Positions 48,075 through 61,000 are shown, numbered from the stretch's first letter. The stretch: DNA of 64,000 bases from Chamaecyparis obtusa (GCA_027943335.1 BSBK01006754.1:400001-464000); one strand, 5' to 3'. Numbers and translations: made by a program. Notes: generated from the sequence alone by a model not told the origin.

Positions 48075-49238
48075 TGTAATACCCCAAAAATGGGCTATAA
48101 GTTCATTAATATCCTACATCTTCAATTCGAATGAAATCGACATCAAAGTCCTAACCTAAGGCACATCTAAACATCATCGAATCATAATTGATTATCTTAA
48201 ATTCTGCATCAAAGAATATTCCTAGTAATATTCCTAATCATCATAATTATCTTTAATTTTATAATTATTTGGCAATAAATCACATTTATCCTAAAGTTTG
48301 ATTAATTGAATATTTTCATATTTAATTAATTAGATTTAATATTTGCCACTTAATTGTGTAATTAAATTTAATTCTATCTATTATTAATTGTATTATTTAA
48401 TTTTGACAATAAATCTAATATCATATGAATAATTGATTAAATTCTTATTTAATTAATTAAAGCAAGTTGTCATTATTTAATAGTATAGTTTTTAATAAAA
48501 GTTTGATTAAATAATTGATTAACCCATAAATCAATTGTTTTATTTTTAAAAGCAGTTAAGTTGGAAATAAATCACTTTATTATTAAATTAATTCATAATT
48601 AAAACATGCACAATCATAAAAGCAAATAACTATCAATTATCAATTAAAGCTAAACTCTATTTTGAGTTAAAACTTAGCTTTTGCATGTTTTTGTGAGTTA
48701 ATTATCCTTTATTTAAAAATAACTCAAAAATCAACCTGAGTTATTTGAGTGATTTATGACTTTTTTTCCCATGCACCTCCAAAGCCCTGGATTTCTATAA
48801 AAACAAGGCTCGCTCTTCATAATTCATCTCATATTTTGCACAATCATGCTGGAAAATTAGAATTGAAGAATCAAAGCTCTTGCGAATCGACATCTTTGTG
48901 AGATCAATCTTATTTTTGCATTCATAGCATATCAATTTTCAATAGCATTCATAGCATATCAATTTCATATTAGCATAGATTCATATCAGTTTTTATCATT
49001 CTTATTGCATAGAAAATATCAAAAATATAGATCAATTGCATTCAAATCCTTCATTTAGGTGTCGTCTAGGTCACTGATCTCGATTACAATCTGAGAACAT
49101 CAATCTCACACCTATTAGAAGGCAGTAAATCGCTTGGTTAGATTAGATTTCAATTTTGCACGATTTTGATTATAGCTAACCTCTAATGTTTTACTGAAGT
49201 GTTGTGTCTATAGATCAGGTACAATTTTCACACACACA
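48075..49238 (+). repeat. G2 3' LTR
   Basis: 1,164 bases, about 98% identical to the 5' LTR, with the same TATA box at 48,796-48,803. Confidence 0.95.
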
Positions 49239-49243
49239 TATGT
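49239..49243. repeat. Target-site duplication of G2, right copy
   Basis: TATGT, identical to 34,119-34,123. Confidence 0.92.
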
Positions 49244-50192
49244 AACATACCTTTTTCCCTTTGTCATAGCTATCTTGGTTGTCTTTGTTGTTGTGTTGGT
49301 AGCCTTTGTTGACTCTTCTCCCATAGCTTCCTTTGGATCAGTCTTTGGATCTATCATCATCTTTCTTATTCGGACATCTAGAAGCGATGTGGCCAACTTC
49401 TTTACAATTAAAAAATGCTAGAGGTAACTTGCCTCTATATCTTCCATTACCTTTGGGCAATCTTCTGGCCATAAGAGCTTCAAGCTCATCAAGTTCATCA
49501 TTAGTATTACTGTCACTGTCATTATTGTCATCATTCTTGCTACTAGACTTACCAATCTTCAAAGAGGACATGAAAGCAGATTCAACAAAAGGTACAACAC
49601 TATTGTCAAAGTTATTCAATTCAAAGGTTCTAAGCTTACCGATTAGAGTGTCAAGGGTGAGGTTGGATGTAGCCCTTGTTTCATGAATTGTAGAGATCCT
49701 TATCGCATAAACTGGTAGCAAAGTTTTGAGAATCTTGCTTATCACTATTTCATCATCAATAGCTCTACTAGATGCTCTAATAGCATGTACTATCTCTTTT
49801 AGTCTATTTGTGTATTGCATAATGTTCTCACCTTCTTTCATCTTCATATCATCAAATCGACCTCTTAGACTTTCTGCTCTGGCTCTCCTGACATTCGCAT
49901 CTCCACTGTATATTAGAGTCATTTTATCCCACATGGCTTTGGCAGTAGTGCATCCCTTAATGTCTTCAAATTCAGCATCAGTACAGGCAGCAACAAGTTC
50001 CATCATAGTAATATTGTGTTCATGCCTATCCTTTAGTTGATCAAAAGTCAGGGGACTTGGTGTCGGTTCAATGTAGCCATTCTCCATCAATTCTAGTGTA
50101 GAATTCCCAATTTTAGATATGTGCAACTTCATCTAGCTTTTCCATACTATGAAGTTATATTTGTTCAGCTTTGACACTTCCCTCTTATACAT
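49244..50192 (-). pseudogene. Copia A gag, 5' part
   Basis: Starts at ATG 50,192 (MYKREVSKLNKYNF, then VWKS), about 50 bases inside the primer site. The copia gag core (UBN2-type) follows: GCTTAKAMWDKM, RGRFDDMKM, NRLKEIVHAIR, LLPVYAIRIS. The zinc knuckle near 49,390 reads FNCKEVGHIASRC; the first Cys is now Phe. A TAG after VWKS (Gln expected) and a TGA after DRSKD (likely from CGA) are the only stops before the G2 site. The frame continues in the piece at 34,123. Gag forms the virus-like particle. Confidence 0.92.
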
Positions 50193-50242
50193 CTTTAGAC
50201 CTTTTTGCTAAAGTCCTTAAAACTCTATTCTAAGCAACCATA

Positions 50243-50254
50243 GCTCTAATACCA
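50243..50254 (-). other. Copia A primer-binding site
   Basis: The minus strand reads TGGTATTAGAGC, one change from the initiator tRNA-Met site, two bases inside the 5' LTR. Confidence 0.85.
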
Positions 50255-50256
50255 AT

Positions 50257-51731
50257 TGTTAGAATAACTGAGAGGGGGGTGAATCAGTTATCCAGTCTCC
50301 CAATTCAAAATGTATAATCCAAAATAATTTTACTACTTCTGTAGTCGGTAACTATATAATACTTTCACTGTCTGTGTATTTACCGATTGTCAGTCTAAAC
50401 TTTGTAATAATTACCGATTAAATCTAACATGTAATATGCAAAGTATGATAACAAACAAATATCACAATCAACACATAACATAAGAGAATTAACGTGGAAA
50501 CCCTGTAAAGGGAAAAACCACCTGGGACCAGCAACTCAAAATTGTTCACTCTTCTGAAGTGACGTCAGTGAAGACCCAACCCTGTTAAAGGTTTACAAAC
50601 ACACTGTTAGGTGTGACCTTGTTAGAGGATTTTAGACCAAAAGTTATCGTCCAACCAATAGTCACTCTGGGGTTGACAGGATAACAATGTTCACTCTATG
50701 AATGAAACATCAAAAGACTTTCATAGTCCACTCGGTTAAGAGATTTGACTGTGTACAATGGTTAAATGTGTAACAGTAGATGATCTACCTAAATACAACT
50801 TTAGTTTGCAGTTTACAGATCAATGTTCAACTCATTCAAATATTTTTGACCAATATAACACTTCAGATTCAATACTATATCAACTTACTATCTGTCGGTA
50901 ATAACTCTCTATAGCTCGGTAACTGTTCGACAGCTTGGTTCTTATTAACCAATATGATCAAAAACTTTCTCCATGTGATAATTCTATAGTATCTTCTTCT
51001 TTCGGCATGTTTTCATAATGAAACCAATGTCTCTTATATAGATGAGTAAATCATTTTCTTTTCCTCCATCAGATTTTGTGCTTAATCATATTCATAGATT
51101 TTGCTTCTTTAAGCTCCCTCGGCTGATGTGTCAGTAACACATTTCAATCTTCTCCATTAGATCCTTTTTGATTTATGTTAGCCATCGATCTTCATAACAA
51201 ACATTATCTATTACCTTGATTTCATACATTTTATAGCTCATCACTTTATCGGCTAAAATGATCATTTAATTCCTTTTTGTTTTGCTCGATTAACAAAGAA
51301 ATGCATTGACGAACACAAGCTCAGTTAATACTGCACTCGGTATACACTACACTTCGTTGGTGTATACTAAAATGCTTTATTTACTGACAACACTGCTTTG
51401 TGTCTTTCAGTTCTATTCTTCATCATAGATGAATGCAACATAATAAAGTCAATTCCATCAAGTCATAGACTCATCAACAAGTTACTTAGTGTATTCCTTA
51501 TCCTCATCTATCATATACATCTTCCTCATGTAGATATATCTATTCTTCATCTCTTTCACCTTCCTTCAGATGTGTCAATATAGTAACTTACACGACAAGT
51601 ACTGTCAAGCTAGTTGACATCAATGACAACATAATACTGATTTAATCATCTTGCATATCTAATCATCAACTCCTCAGTAATCTTGAATTACAGATTCTTC
51701 ATTCTAGTTCTAAATCAGTTGTAGTTCATCA
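50257..51731 (-). repeat. Copia A 5' LTR (right)
   Basis: 1,475 bases; pairs with 28,900-30,375. TATA box at 51,033-51,040 on the minus strand. Followed by ACAAT. Confidence 0.95.
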
Positions 51732-51736
51732 ACAAT
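51732..51736. repeat. Target-site duplication of copia A, right copy
   Basis: ACAAT, identical to 28,895-28,899. Confidence 0.92.
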
Positions 51737-52245
51737 ATCCTAGAAATATTCCTTCATCACCTTTAGAATCAAATTTACCTTTCTATCATCTTTTAGAATG
51801 TAACACCTATTTCCAAAAATTTTGAAATAACTTATATGAGGTGTGTAGCCATACCATAACTCATAAGGTGTCTTATTGGTATCTTTTTTTAGTTGAACTT
51901 GGTTCAGGGTGTATACAACAGTGCTAATAGCTTCTCTCCAATATGTTTGTGCAACATCCTTTTCAATCATTAGTGTTCTGGCACAATCAACTATAGATCT
52001 ATTCCTTCTTTCTACAATACCATTCTATTGTGATGTCCTCGGTGAAGAAACCTATCTTTTAATTCCATGCTCATTACAAAAGTTAGTGAATTCATAAGAA
52101 ATAAACTCATCTCCTCTATCAGATCTTAAGCATTTTAAATATTTCTCAGTTTCCTTTTCAACTTTATCTTTATACCACTTAAACATTTTGAAAGCTTCAT
52201 ATTTCTCTTTCAAGAACATAACAATCATCATCTTAGAGTAGTCAT
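51737..52245 (-). pseudogene. Copia O integrase, C-terminal half of the core
   Basis: Between insertions A and U. Read on the minus strand: NDYSKMMIVMFLKEKYEAFK, then a run with the second catalytic Asp (RSDRGDEF) near 52,110, two TAG codons around SSPRTSQ near 52,040, and AQTYWREAISTVVYTLNQV. A one-base deletion lies near 51,770. The left edge (FLGY) joins TKRKAYKC at 28,899 once A is removed. Confidence 0.9.
52241..52245. repeat. Probable target duplication of insertion U, left copy
   Basis: GTCAT here against TTCAT at 55,176-55,180; four of five match. Confidence 0.6.
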
Positions 52246-53283
52246 TGTTAGTGCTTAAAATGATTGCAGATGGTGAATACAAATAAAAAATTCTAATACA
52301 TAACTCTTATGGACCCAATAGATGCATCTGACAATATCAAACACTATGGTGCTAAGGATTTAAATCCTTCTTCACTTTGAGCTTCAAGCTCAGGCAGGTG
52401 TACCTAATAGATTTAATTCTATAAAGAATCATAATAGTTATCTATGTCCTTGACATGGATATAAACATGTAATTCTTTCATCATAAATTCAAGATAAATT
52501 GTTATTTAATTGCGTTGATGGTGAGAAATGTAAATTGAGCAAAGACCATTGCCAAATCCTAGGGCAAAGAGTCAAAGAACATACATCCACAAAAATCCAT
52601 CAAATCTAATATACCCAAAACCTAAATCAGATGCCTTACAAATTACCCTCTCATTCACACATACTGTCATCAAATTCTTGCATAAATCATGAATTCTTAG
52701 AAATCTCCCTCAAGATTTACCCTTCCCTTGAAAGAAACTTAAGATTAACCCCACTATTTATCTTGTAAATGATGTATTAAAAATGCCTTACAAATTTAAT
52801 ACATGAAAAAATCAAGATCCACACAAAAAGACAACAAAATATGCAAATGAGTCTTAATATATTTTTATTGATATTTTCCTGTATCAGTACATTCAAAGAC
52901 AAAAATTCTTAGAACCAAAACAAAGATACAAAACTTTCCTTACTAATGAATTTCACCACCCTTTTACAAAAGTAAATCTTGCTATATATATCACTAGCCA
53001 TCTTGGAATCCATAGGAAAATGATACAACAAGCTTCAGATGGCTAGGATAGTGAAAGGTACAAAAGACAAAACAAAAATTACATAATTAACAGAAAAGGA
53101 GAGAAAAGCTAGAAAATCTATTTCAAATCAATGTGAATCCTCACAAGTGGCACCTTTGTCTGCAAATATTTCAAGGTAACTACTAAAAGTTATTACATGA
53201 ATAATGATCGCCTACTAGCTAACTTACATTATTCTCTTTCTGATAATTACCCTCCCTATACTCAAGGATCAGGTTCCATGTGT

Positions 53284-53479
53284 GACTCAATCATCTTCCA
53301 TTACCTCCAAATCAATGGGTACTGGCTTCTTCATCTTGGGCTTCATGCACTCTCTTAACCCTTGTAACTGTTTCACCTTCATGTCCCACCTAGAATTTGT
53401 TATGGCCTTAACATCATTAAGGAACCTGGTGCAATCATTTTCTATTTGGAGCATATCATCCAGAATGTTGTTGAACCAG
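53284..53479 (-). pseudogene. C-terminal coding fragment inside insertion U, unknown protein
   Basis: An open stretch of about 64 codons ending in TGA at 53,284, with normal protein composition: WFNNILDDMLQIEND, FLNDVKAITNSRWDMK, LQGLRECMKPKMKKP, VPIDLEVMEDD. It looks helical and charged. The upstream sequence loses the frame among the repeats. I do not recognise the family. The 400 bases after the stop resemble a plant 3' untranslated region. Confidence 0.4.
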
Positions 53480-53899
53480 CCTCAACCCTATTGAAAAATA
53501 ACCCTTTAAATAATTTAAAAAATTCCGACTGCAACCGTTAAGCAACAAGTTTAAAACATGGTCGTAGATCCCTAGTTTTCCTGATATATCAGGTAGTTCA
53601 CATAAATCAACAAAATAGTCATCAAAGCCTTAGGAAATTACTAGCCACATCACCATCCTTGGCAACCAATCAGGAGAAAGCACATCATCAACACATGGCA
53701 TGAGGACCTACCACTTTAAAATCTTCATCAAGCTAGACACATGACGACAGAGCATGATTCCGTCATCAGTAAACCTCATGCATCTTTTTATTGAGGCTTC
53801 ATGCCTATCACATGATTAATTTGACCTATAATGTCTTTACCTTTAACCATGGCAAGCCCTTAAAATCACATCTTTTGGAGATCATGCAACTGAAGGCTC

Positions 53900-54850
53900 C
53901 TCATGATCATTGAAAGTATATCTTAACCATGGTCTCATTATGAGATTCAATGACCAATACATCTCCCTGTCTCTAGGTGTTTACTTTAACTCATGCTTGA
54001 TCATGAGATTCAGTGACCATAGTATTCTCATAATCTTAAGACACTACCATTAACCCTGGTTATATTAGGAGACTTGGAGATAACACTTATCTCTTAGTCA
54101 TTGGATCTTTGACTTAACCCAAGCTTTGTCTCGAGACTTAGTGATAGTTGTTGATCTTCATCTGCATCTATGATTCCTTATGTTTTACAAACCTACAGAC
54201 CCACTTACTAATCAAGACACGTGTCATCAAAGCATGATCCTGTGAACGCTAAACATTTAGCATCTCATCTTTGTGAAATAGAACCTACCGTTAGATCTTT
54301 TTGTAGATTGAAGTCAGATTTTGCACTGCCTACTAATTAGGCCCACCTGATATACTAGTCCCACTTGTCTTGATCCCTTTTTTGCTGAAGCATCCACTAG
54401 TCATCAAGTTTTGCACTTCTTACCGAATTGGTCTGAAAGACATAACACTTTTGTTGGATTTCTCTTTTCTTACATCCATCAGACTTAGCACTAACCATTA
54501 TGAGATTTGGAGATAACCTTCCTTCGTTGAATTGCCAAATGCCTCACTAAACCTTGTCACCAAAATCATGAGATCAAGAGATAACTGCACACTGTTAAGC
54601 CTTAAACCTTTTTTCCAGATCTCCAAATCATTTGAGCTTGAACTGAAACCTTAAGAGATTAAGAGATAACCACCATGGTGGATCACTGAATTCCAATACA
54701 TAACTACCCAAAGTCATGAGACTTGGAGAAAACTTTGTCGCAGAATCACCAAATATTTCAACTAACTGTCTGCCATTTGGAGAATGAGATAACCACCAAA
54801 TAGTTAAGCTCTTAACCATGTCACCCAATATCTGAATCAAATATTACTTA
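53900..54850 (-). repeat. Diverged repeat array in insertion U
   Basis: At least eight copies of a motif near ATGAGATTTGGAGATAACC occur at uneven 60-120 base intervals, for example near 53,937, 54,003, 54,068, 54,500, 54,569, 54,655, 54,716 and 54,785. Too diverged to define a unit length by eye. Confidence 0.6.
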
Positions 54851-55175
54851 ACACTTTCATTGTGAGATTAATAGACTCAAAGAGAAAGATAAAAGCTATG
54901 TGCATATAGAGGACTTAAGTGTTTGAAAAAGGTAACTTCAAAATATAAGCTCTAGGGCACGACTAAGAACATTTTCAAGAACAAAACCCTACCAAAGGAA
55001 AACAAGACCTAGGGTAAAGAAATGTAGACATTTTTCTTGGCACATGACTATTTTGAGACCCAAGCCACTTATAAAAATTTACAGGCACATAGAATAAAGG
55101 AGACAAAGACACAACTCAAATGTCAACAAGAACTAGAAATGACACTTCTTAGAAAAACTAGAAAATATCCCAAGA

Positions 55176-55180
55176 TTCAT
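55176..55180. repeat. Probable target duplication of insertion U, right copy
   Basis: TTCAT against GTCAT on the left. Confidence 0.6.
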
Positions 55181-56465
55181 CAACAAATAAAATGAAATAT
55201 TTTTCACCATAATAACTCCGAGTTCTCATAAGATCACATAAGTCAGTATGCACCAACTCCAAAAATACCTTTAGAAGAATAGTCTTTTCTCTTAAAACTA
55301 GATTTAGTCATTTTCCCTTTCTGGCATTGATTACACATGACATGATCTAGTTTAGTTAGACTCGATCAACCTCCAAATCTTCTTTTCTTATTGATCTTAA
55401 CCATGTTATCAAAATTCACATGACATAGTCTCTTATGTCACAACCACACATCTTCATTTCTAGCCAACAAACAAGAAGTTTCAGCATTATCAAGATAAAA
55501 TAGATTACCTTTGGATTGTTCACCAGTACTAACCAAATTTCTGGTTTCATCATAGATCTTCACCTTTCTACTTTCAAGTACAACTCGGTGACTTGAATTA
55601 TTTAGTTGTGCTACACTCAAAAAATTATAGTTAAGTCATTTTACCCAATATGCATTCTTACATCTAATCTTATTGTTCAACAAGATAAATCATTTTCCTT
55701 TCACTAGACAAGGTGTATCATTTCCCATTTTAACAGATCCTCCATTATAGTGCTCAAGTGATTCAAATTTATCTTCATCACTAGTCATATGATGTGTACA
55801 ACCACTATCAATAATCCAAGTATCATTCTTGCTAACTTTAGAAATAAGTGTTGTTTCTACATACCTTTCTTCTTCTTATGAATCCTCTTTCATAGCTATG
55901 AATACCACCTCAATGTCTTCATCAGTGTTTGTGTCAGTATCAACATCATCATCTCCAACTAGGTAACATGCCTTCTTGCCTTTATCTTTGTAGTCTCAGT
56001 TGTTTCTTCTCTCATACTGTTGGTTTCCTTTGTGTTCTTAGTTGTCTCTTCTGTCAGACTTTCTTTCACCAGTTCTATCATTGGCTTTATCATCATCTTT
56101 CCTGTTAGGATATCTAGCTGCAATATGGCCAATTTCTTTACAATTAAAACATGCTAAAGGTAACTTTCCTTTACACCTTCCTTTACCTTTCTAAAGTCTC
56201 CTAGCTATAAGTGCTTCAAGTTCATCAAGTCCATCTTCACTATCACTATCACTTTCATTTCTTATGTTATGTTTACTGCTAGACTTACCAATCTTCAATG
56301 ATGACATAAAAGCAGACTCAACACTTGGTACAATACTATTATCATAGTTATTCAGCTCAAAAGTAGTTAATTTTTTGATTAGGCTATCAAGTGTAAAAAC
56401 ATTACCCAGTGCAGATATCATTTCATGAATTGCAGAGATTCTAATAGCATAGATAGGCAACAAGG
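55181..56465 (-). pseudogene. Copia O gag end, protease, pre-integrase and integrase start
   Basis: Continues O between insertions U and B. From the right on the minus strand: gag (LPIYAIRIS, FELNNYDNS, SSLKIGKSSSK), a zinc-knuckle region near 56,140, an acidic linker, protease region near 55,800, DNKIRCKNAYWV-like text, pre-integrase motif (HKRLCHVNFDNM, CQKGKMTKSSFKRK) and the start of the integrase core at 55,185-55,230 (RSYYGEKYFILFV). Several stops, including a TGA for the Trp before HKRLCH. Closely parallels copia A along its length. Confidence 0.88.
56461..56465. repeat. Target-site duplication of copia B, left copy
   Basis: CAAGG here against AAAGG at 63,559-63,563; one mismatch. Confidence 0.75.
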
Positions 56466-57753
56466 TATTAGGAATAGTCCCAAGAGATAACTGAGAGGGA
56501 GGGGGGGTGAGTCATTTATCTACAAGATTCAATTCTTTATCCAATTAAGTACAAAATAACATTAAGCACATACACAACAAGATAAAACTTAACACAACAC
56601 CACAATTTTGGTTACGGGGAAATCCAAATAGGTAAAAACCCTGGTGGGAATTAGCACCCACTATAAACTGCACTGGAGTATAACTGTTAGAAGATCTTAC
56701 AACCCTGTTAGGAGTTGATCTTTACAATGGATGAATTAAAATGACCTGGTCAAAGGTTGAACCCTATTAGGAGTCTTTTAGAAATAACTTGGTTAAAGGT
56801 GAGGACACACTATCTGGGAGCACACTGCTCAAATGGTGAAGGCTGGAACCTTCTGCACAATAGATACACACTATATCTATATCTTGGTGAATTGGGAAAT
56901 AGATCCACTATCTTGATTAGTTCCAATGAATAGCATACAATCTTTTCTTCTTCACATATAGCTTTACTAGCCCAATACTTTGCACTTTCTGCTCTACTCT
57001 TTTCTTCACTTCATTTTCTATCTTCACTTTTAAGCGATCACAACTGACCAACTATAAGTAGTCTTCTCCAAAAGATATAATCAAGTTAATCTATTAGAAT
57101 CTTCTTGAGATCATATTAGAGAAACACTACAACTCTCCAACAACATCTCCAATGGCTAAACCAAGCACACAACACAAAAAGGACTGTACAAATCAATATG
57201 AGTAGATGCATTGCTTCACACTGTCAGCTCCACCAAATTAACTGAAACTTTACTCTCAAACAAAAATACATTATATGCTCTTAACCAAACATTCTTATCT
57301 CATAACCAAACATGCATATCATAATGATAGGAGCAACTACTAAAATAATATAAACACTATCGGCTCCAACAAATAATCTCATGAAACTGTAACTGGCAAA
57401 TAGAAACATCATAACTCAACTTTTACTACACAAGTACCTCTGCATCCATGATCATAGCTTCACAAACATGTCTACAACACAAATATAAACACGCAAGGCT
57501 CCAACATAACCATACTAAGAATCACATATAGAACTCTGCCTATAACACTATCAGGAACACTACTGCTACAAACAACTACACAACTGTCTATATTTAGAAT
57601 CAACCTCTGTGTCTATGATATTATTTTGATAACATATCCATACAACATATGGTCAAGGCTCCCTGCATAGAACTACAATGCACACTACTTACCATATGTT
57701 GTCATCAATGACAAACATACAGTCAACATTGGCTTGTTGGAAAATCTCCAACA
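56466..57753 (-). repeat. Copia B 3' LTR (left)
   Basis: TATTAGGAATAGTCCCAAGA to AATCTCCAACA, followed by the polypurine tract. Confidence 0.93.
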
Positions 57754-58095
57754 ATCTCCCCCTTTGGCATTGATGGCAACATATGGAATGAAAAACACCA
57801 CTAATCCAAATGTACAATTATTTTATAATATTCTCTATTTCCTCAACAAAAATCTCTCAAAAATGATTTCTCCATCTGCTGCTGAATGCTCTGAATATCT
57901 ACTACTACATTATTTGGCTATATACTCCCCCTTACTTCATAGTCCTTAACTGTATTGTTTTTCATGACTATATATATACTCCCCCTTTAACATCAATGGA
58001 AAAGGGCACCAAAAATAATTAAGCACAGGTACTACTCCTGAAGTAGAGTAGTCAACCATTCATCAGTCACTGAGGACTGATGCACTATTGCAACT
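57754..58095 (-). other. Copia B polypurine tract and 3' untranslated region
   Basis: The minus strand reads TTGCCATCAATG, CC, AAAGGGGGAGAT abutting the LTR (57,754-57,780). The remainder is noncoding. Confidence 0.8.
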
Positions 58096-61000
58096 CTAAT
58101 TAGATCTAGGGAAGAGAATTACTCCCAACTTCTCCCTGAGATACTCAAATGTATCCTTTGGTAAAGGCTTTATGAAAATGTCTGCTAACTATTCTTTTGT
58201 GCTCACATAGTCCAATTTTACTTCTTTCTCTGCAACTTTTTCTCTTAGGAAGTGATATTTTATCTCAATATGTTTTGTCTTTACATGCATCATAGGGTTC
58301 TTTGACATACTGATAGTACTAGTGTTGTCACAATGAATAACAATAGGATAATCAATTTGGATCACAAAACCCTTTATCATCTGCTTGATCCACACAATTA
58401 TAGAACAATTTAATGTTGTTGCTACATAATTTTCTTCTATTATGGACTGAGAAATACAATTCTACTTCTTGCTTGTCCAAGTAACTAGTCTATCTCCAAG
58501 AAATACTGCTCCTCCTAAGGTGCTCTTTATATCATCAATGTAACCTACCCAATCTGCATCTGTATACACATGAAGTTCTACATTCTCTGAATTAGGATAC
58601 CATAAACCATAGTCTATAGTTCTTTTCAAATATTTGAATATCCTCTTTATTGCCATAAGATGACTTTGTTTAGGTTGTACTGTAAATCTTCGAACAATAC
58701 CAACTGCATTAGAAATATCTAGTCTAGATTGAGTAAGATATATGAGTTTACCAATCATAGACTTATATAGGGTTTTGTCTACTACTGTAGAATCATCTTC
58801 TTTTGAAAGCTTTCTTCTTGTTATCATAGGGGTACTTACTAGCTTGCAATCATCCATCTTGAACTTCTTTAATATTTCTTTCACATACTTAGACTGATTA
58901 ATGAAAATACCTTTGTCTGTCTGCTATACATTCAATCCCAAAAAGTACTTGATAGGTCCAATCATGCTCATTTCAAATTCACTCTACATCTCTTTAGCAA
59001 ATTCTGCACTAAGCTTGTCATTACCACCAAAAATAATGTCATCAACAAAAATAGCAACTAGTAATAATCCATCAGGTGTCTCTTTTATGAATAAGTTACA
59101 ATCTACTACTCCTTTCTTGAATCTGATATTTTTTAAGTAACCATCTAGTCTTTCATACCATGCTTTAGGGGCTTGCTTAAGTCCATAGAGGGATTTCTTT
59201 AGTCTGCATACCATATCTAGTTTTTCTGATAAGCTAAATCCTCTAGGCTTCTCTATGTAGACTTCTTCCATCAAATCTCCATTTAGGAATGTTAACTTGA
59301 CATCCATCTAATATACTTTAAAGTCTTTGAATGTTGCATAGGCTAGAAATAAATTTATGGCTTCCAATCTTCTTACAGGGGAAAATGTATCAGAATAATC
59401 AATTCCTTCTCTTTGCGCATATCCTTTACATACTAGTCTTGCTTTATTTCTTACTACTGTTCCATCTTCATTCATCTTGTTTCTGAATATCCACTTGGTT
59501 CCAATCACATTTTTGTCTCTAGGCCTAGGGACCAGTTCCCATGTATCATTCTTAACTATCTAATCTAATTCTTCTTTCATTGCTTCATGCCAATCTGAAT
59601 CATTACATGCATCTTCAACACTTAAAGGTTCAATTTGTGAAAGTAAACATACTGCTTCATCAACTGTTGAACTTTTTGCTTTTGATCTTATCATGACTTT
59701 GTTGGTCTGATCTCCAATGATATATTTTTTTGAATGGTATCTAGATGTAAATTTTGGAATATTAGGTGTGGCTCTCTCATCTATCTTCTATGTTTCTTCT
59801 TCACTTATTTTAGATTCATTGAATAATACATCAATTCTGTCAAACATTTCTTCAACAACTGCTTCTGTACTGGTAGGTCTAGGTTATTCTTCAATCATAG
59901 GTGCATAATCATGACATCTCTCTTGAATCATAAACTTTTTATCAATCTTTACATGTGCACTTTCAATGATCTTCTTCAATCTTAAGTTAAAATATCTATA
60001 AGCTTTTCTTTTAGTAGAGTAACCAAGAAAAATACCTTCATTGCTTCTTGCATCAAACTTCCCAATAGCTTCATCTCTCTTGATATAAAATTTGCTTCCA
60101 AAGATTTTGAAGTATTTTACTGTAGGTACATTCCCAAACCATATCTCATAAGGTGTCTTTTTTGTGCTTGGCCTTAATTGAATTCTATTGATAGTATAGA
60201 ATGTAGTATTGACTGTATCTCTCCAATAGGCATGTGCAACTTTTCCTTGAATCATGATAGTGCACGCTGTGTCAAGTATGATCCTATTTATTCTTTCTGC
60301 AATTCCATTCTATTGAGGGGTTCTAGGTGCACTTAGTTGTCTCTTTATCCCATGTTCTTTGCAATACTTATAAAATCTGTCAGAGGTGAATTCTCTTCCT
60401 CTATCTAATCTCAGACATTTTATCTTTAATCTAGACTCATATTCAACTTTAGCTTTGAATATTTTGAACTTCTCAAATGCTTCATATTTATCTCTTAAGA
60501 ATGTAACCCACATCATTCTAGAATAATCATCAACAAAAAAAAAAAAGCACCTTTCACCATAATATGATCTTGTTTGCATTGGTCCACATAAGTCTATATG
60601 CACTAGATCCAATTTGTTCTCTGCTGAATTATGCTTGCTTCTGAATGAATTCCTTACCTATTTTTCCATCACACATTTCCTACATATTGTATCAACTAGT
60701 TTTGCAATACTAGGGAGGTCTCTTATTGCCTTTACATTGCTTATCTTTACTATATTGTCAAAGTTGATATGACATAGTCTTTTGTGCCATAACCAACTAT
60801 CATCTACTTTAGCAACAAAACAACTTGCTTTAGAATTAAGCTGAAAAACATTACCTTTTGTCTTTGAACCTGATGCAATCATTACTCCTTTATTATTAAT
60901 GATGCACTTATTATTTTTGAATTCCAAATGATATCCTTTGTCAAGCAGCTGTCCAACACTTAGTAAGTTGTGCTGCAAACCATCAACATATAGAACATCA

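Larger units (their letters stand above)
34124..49238 (+). mobile_element. G2: full-length 15.1-kb Ty3/gypsy element, Tat lineage
   Basis: LTRs of 1,165 and 1,164 bases, TATGT duplication, primer site, a 2.9-kb leader, gag-pol in one long frame with a G-patch region and two RNase H domains, a 2.4-kb noncoding 3' region and a purine tract. The second, plant-Tat-type RNase H between the first RNase H and integrase places it in the Tat lineage. By eye the LTRs differ at about 25 sites (2%), so it is the youngest datable insertion here. It interrupts the gag of copia A in opposite orientation; insert plus duplication is 15,120 bases, a multiple of three, so the host frame is kept. Confidence 0.95.
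28900..51731 (-). mobile_element. Copia A: full-length Ty1/copia element inserted in O, containing G2
   Basis: LTRs of 1,476 and 1,475 bases bound it and ACAAT is duplicated outside. Internally, on the minus strand, lie a primer-binding site, gag (50,192 down to 49,244), the G2 insertion, then the rest of gag, protease, integrase, reverse transcriptase and RNase H (34,123 down to 30,883), and a polypurine tract. Without G2 it is about 7.7 kb. LTR comparison over about 230 bases suggests roughly 6-7% divergence. It landed in the integrase region of copia O in the same orientation. Confidence 0.95.
52246..55175 (-). mobile_element. Insertion U: unclassified 2.9-kb element in copia O
   Basis: The integrase of O is interrupted here and resumes at 55,181, so this is inserted DNA. 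On the minus strand it ends GCACTAACA, like an LTR end, but its other tip (TCTTGGGATATT) lacks the expected TG, and I find no second LTR, terminal inverted repeat or A tail. A solo LTR or a deleted element would fit. On the minus strand it has a gene-like 3' end (stop at 53,284) and a noncoding tail with AATAAAAATA near 52,860. 53,900-54,850 is filled with diverged repeats. Confidence 0.7.
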
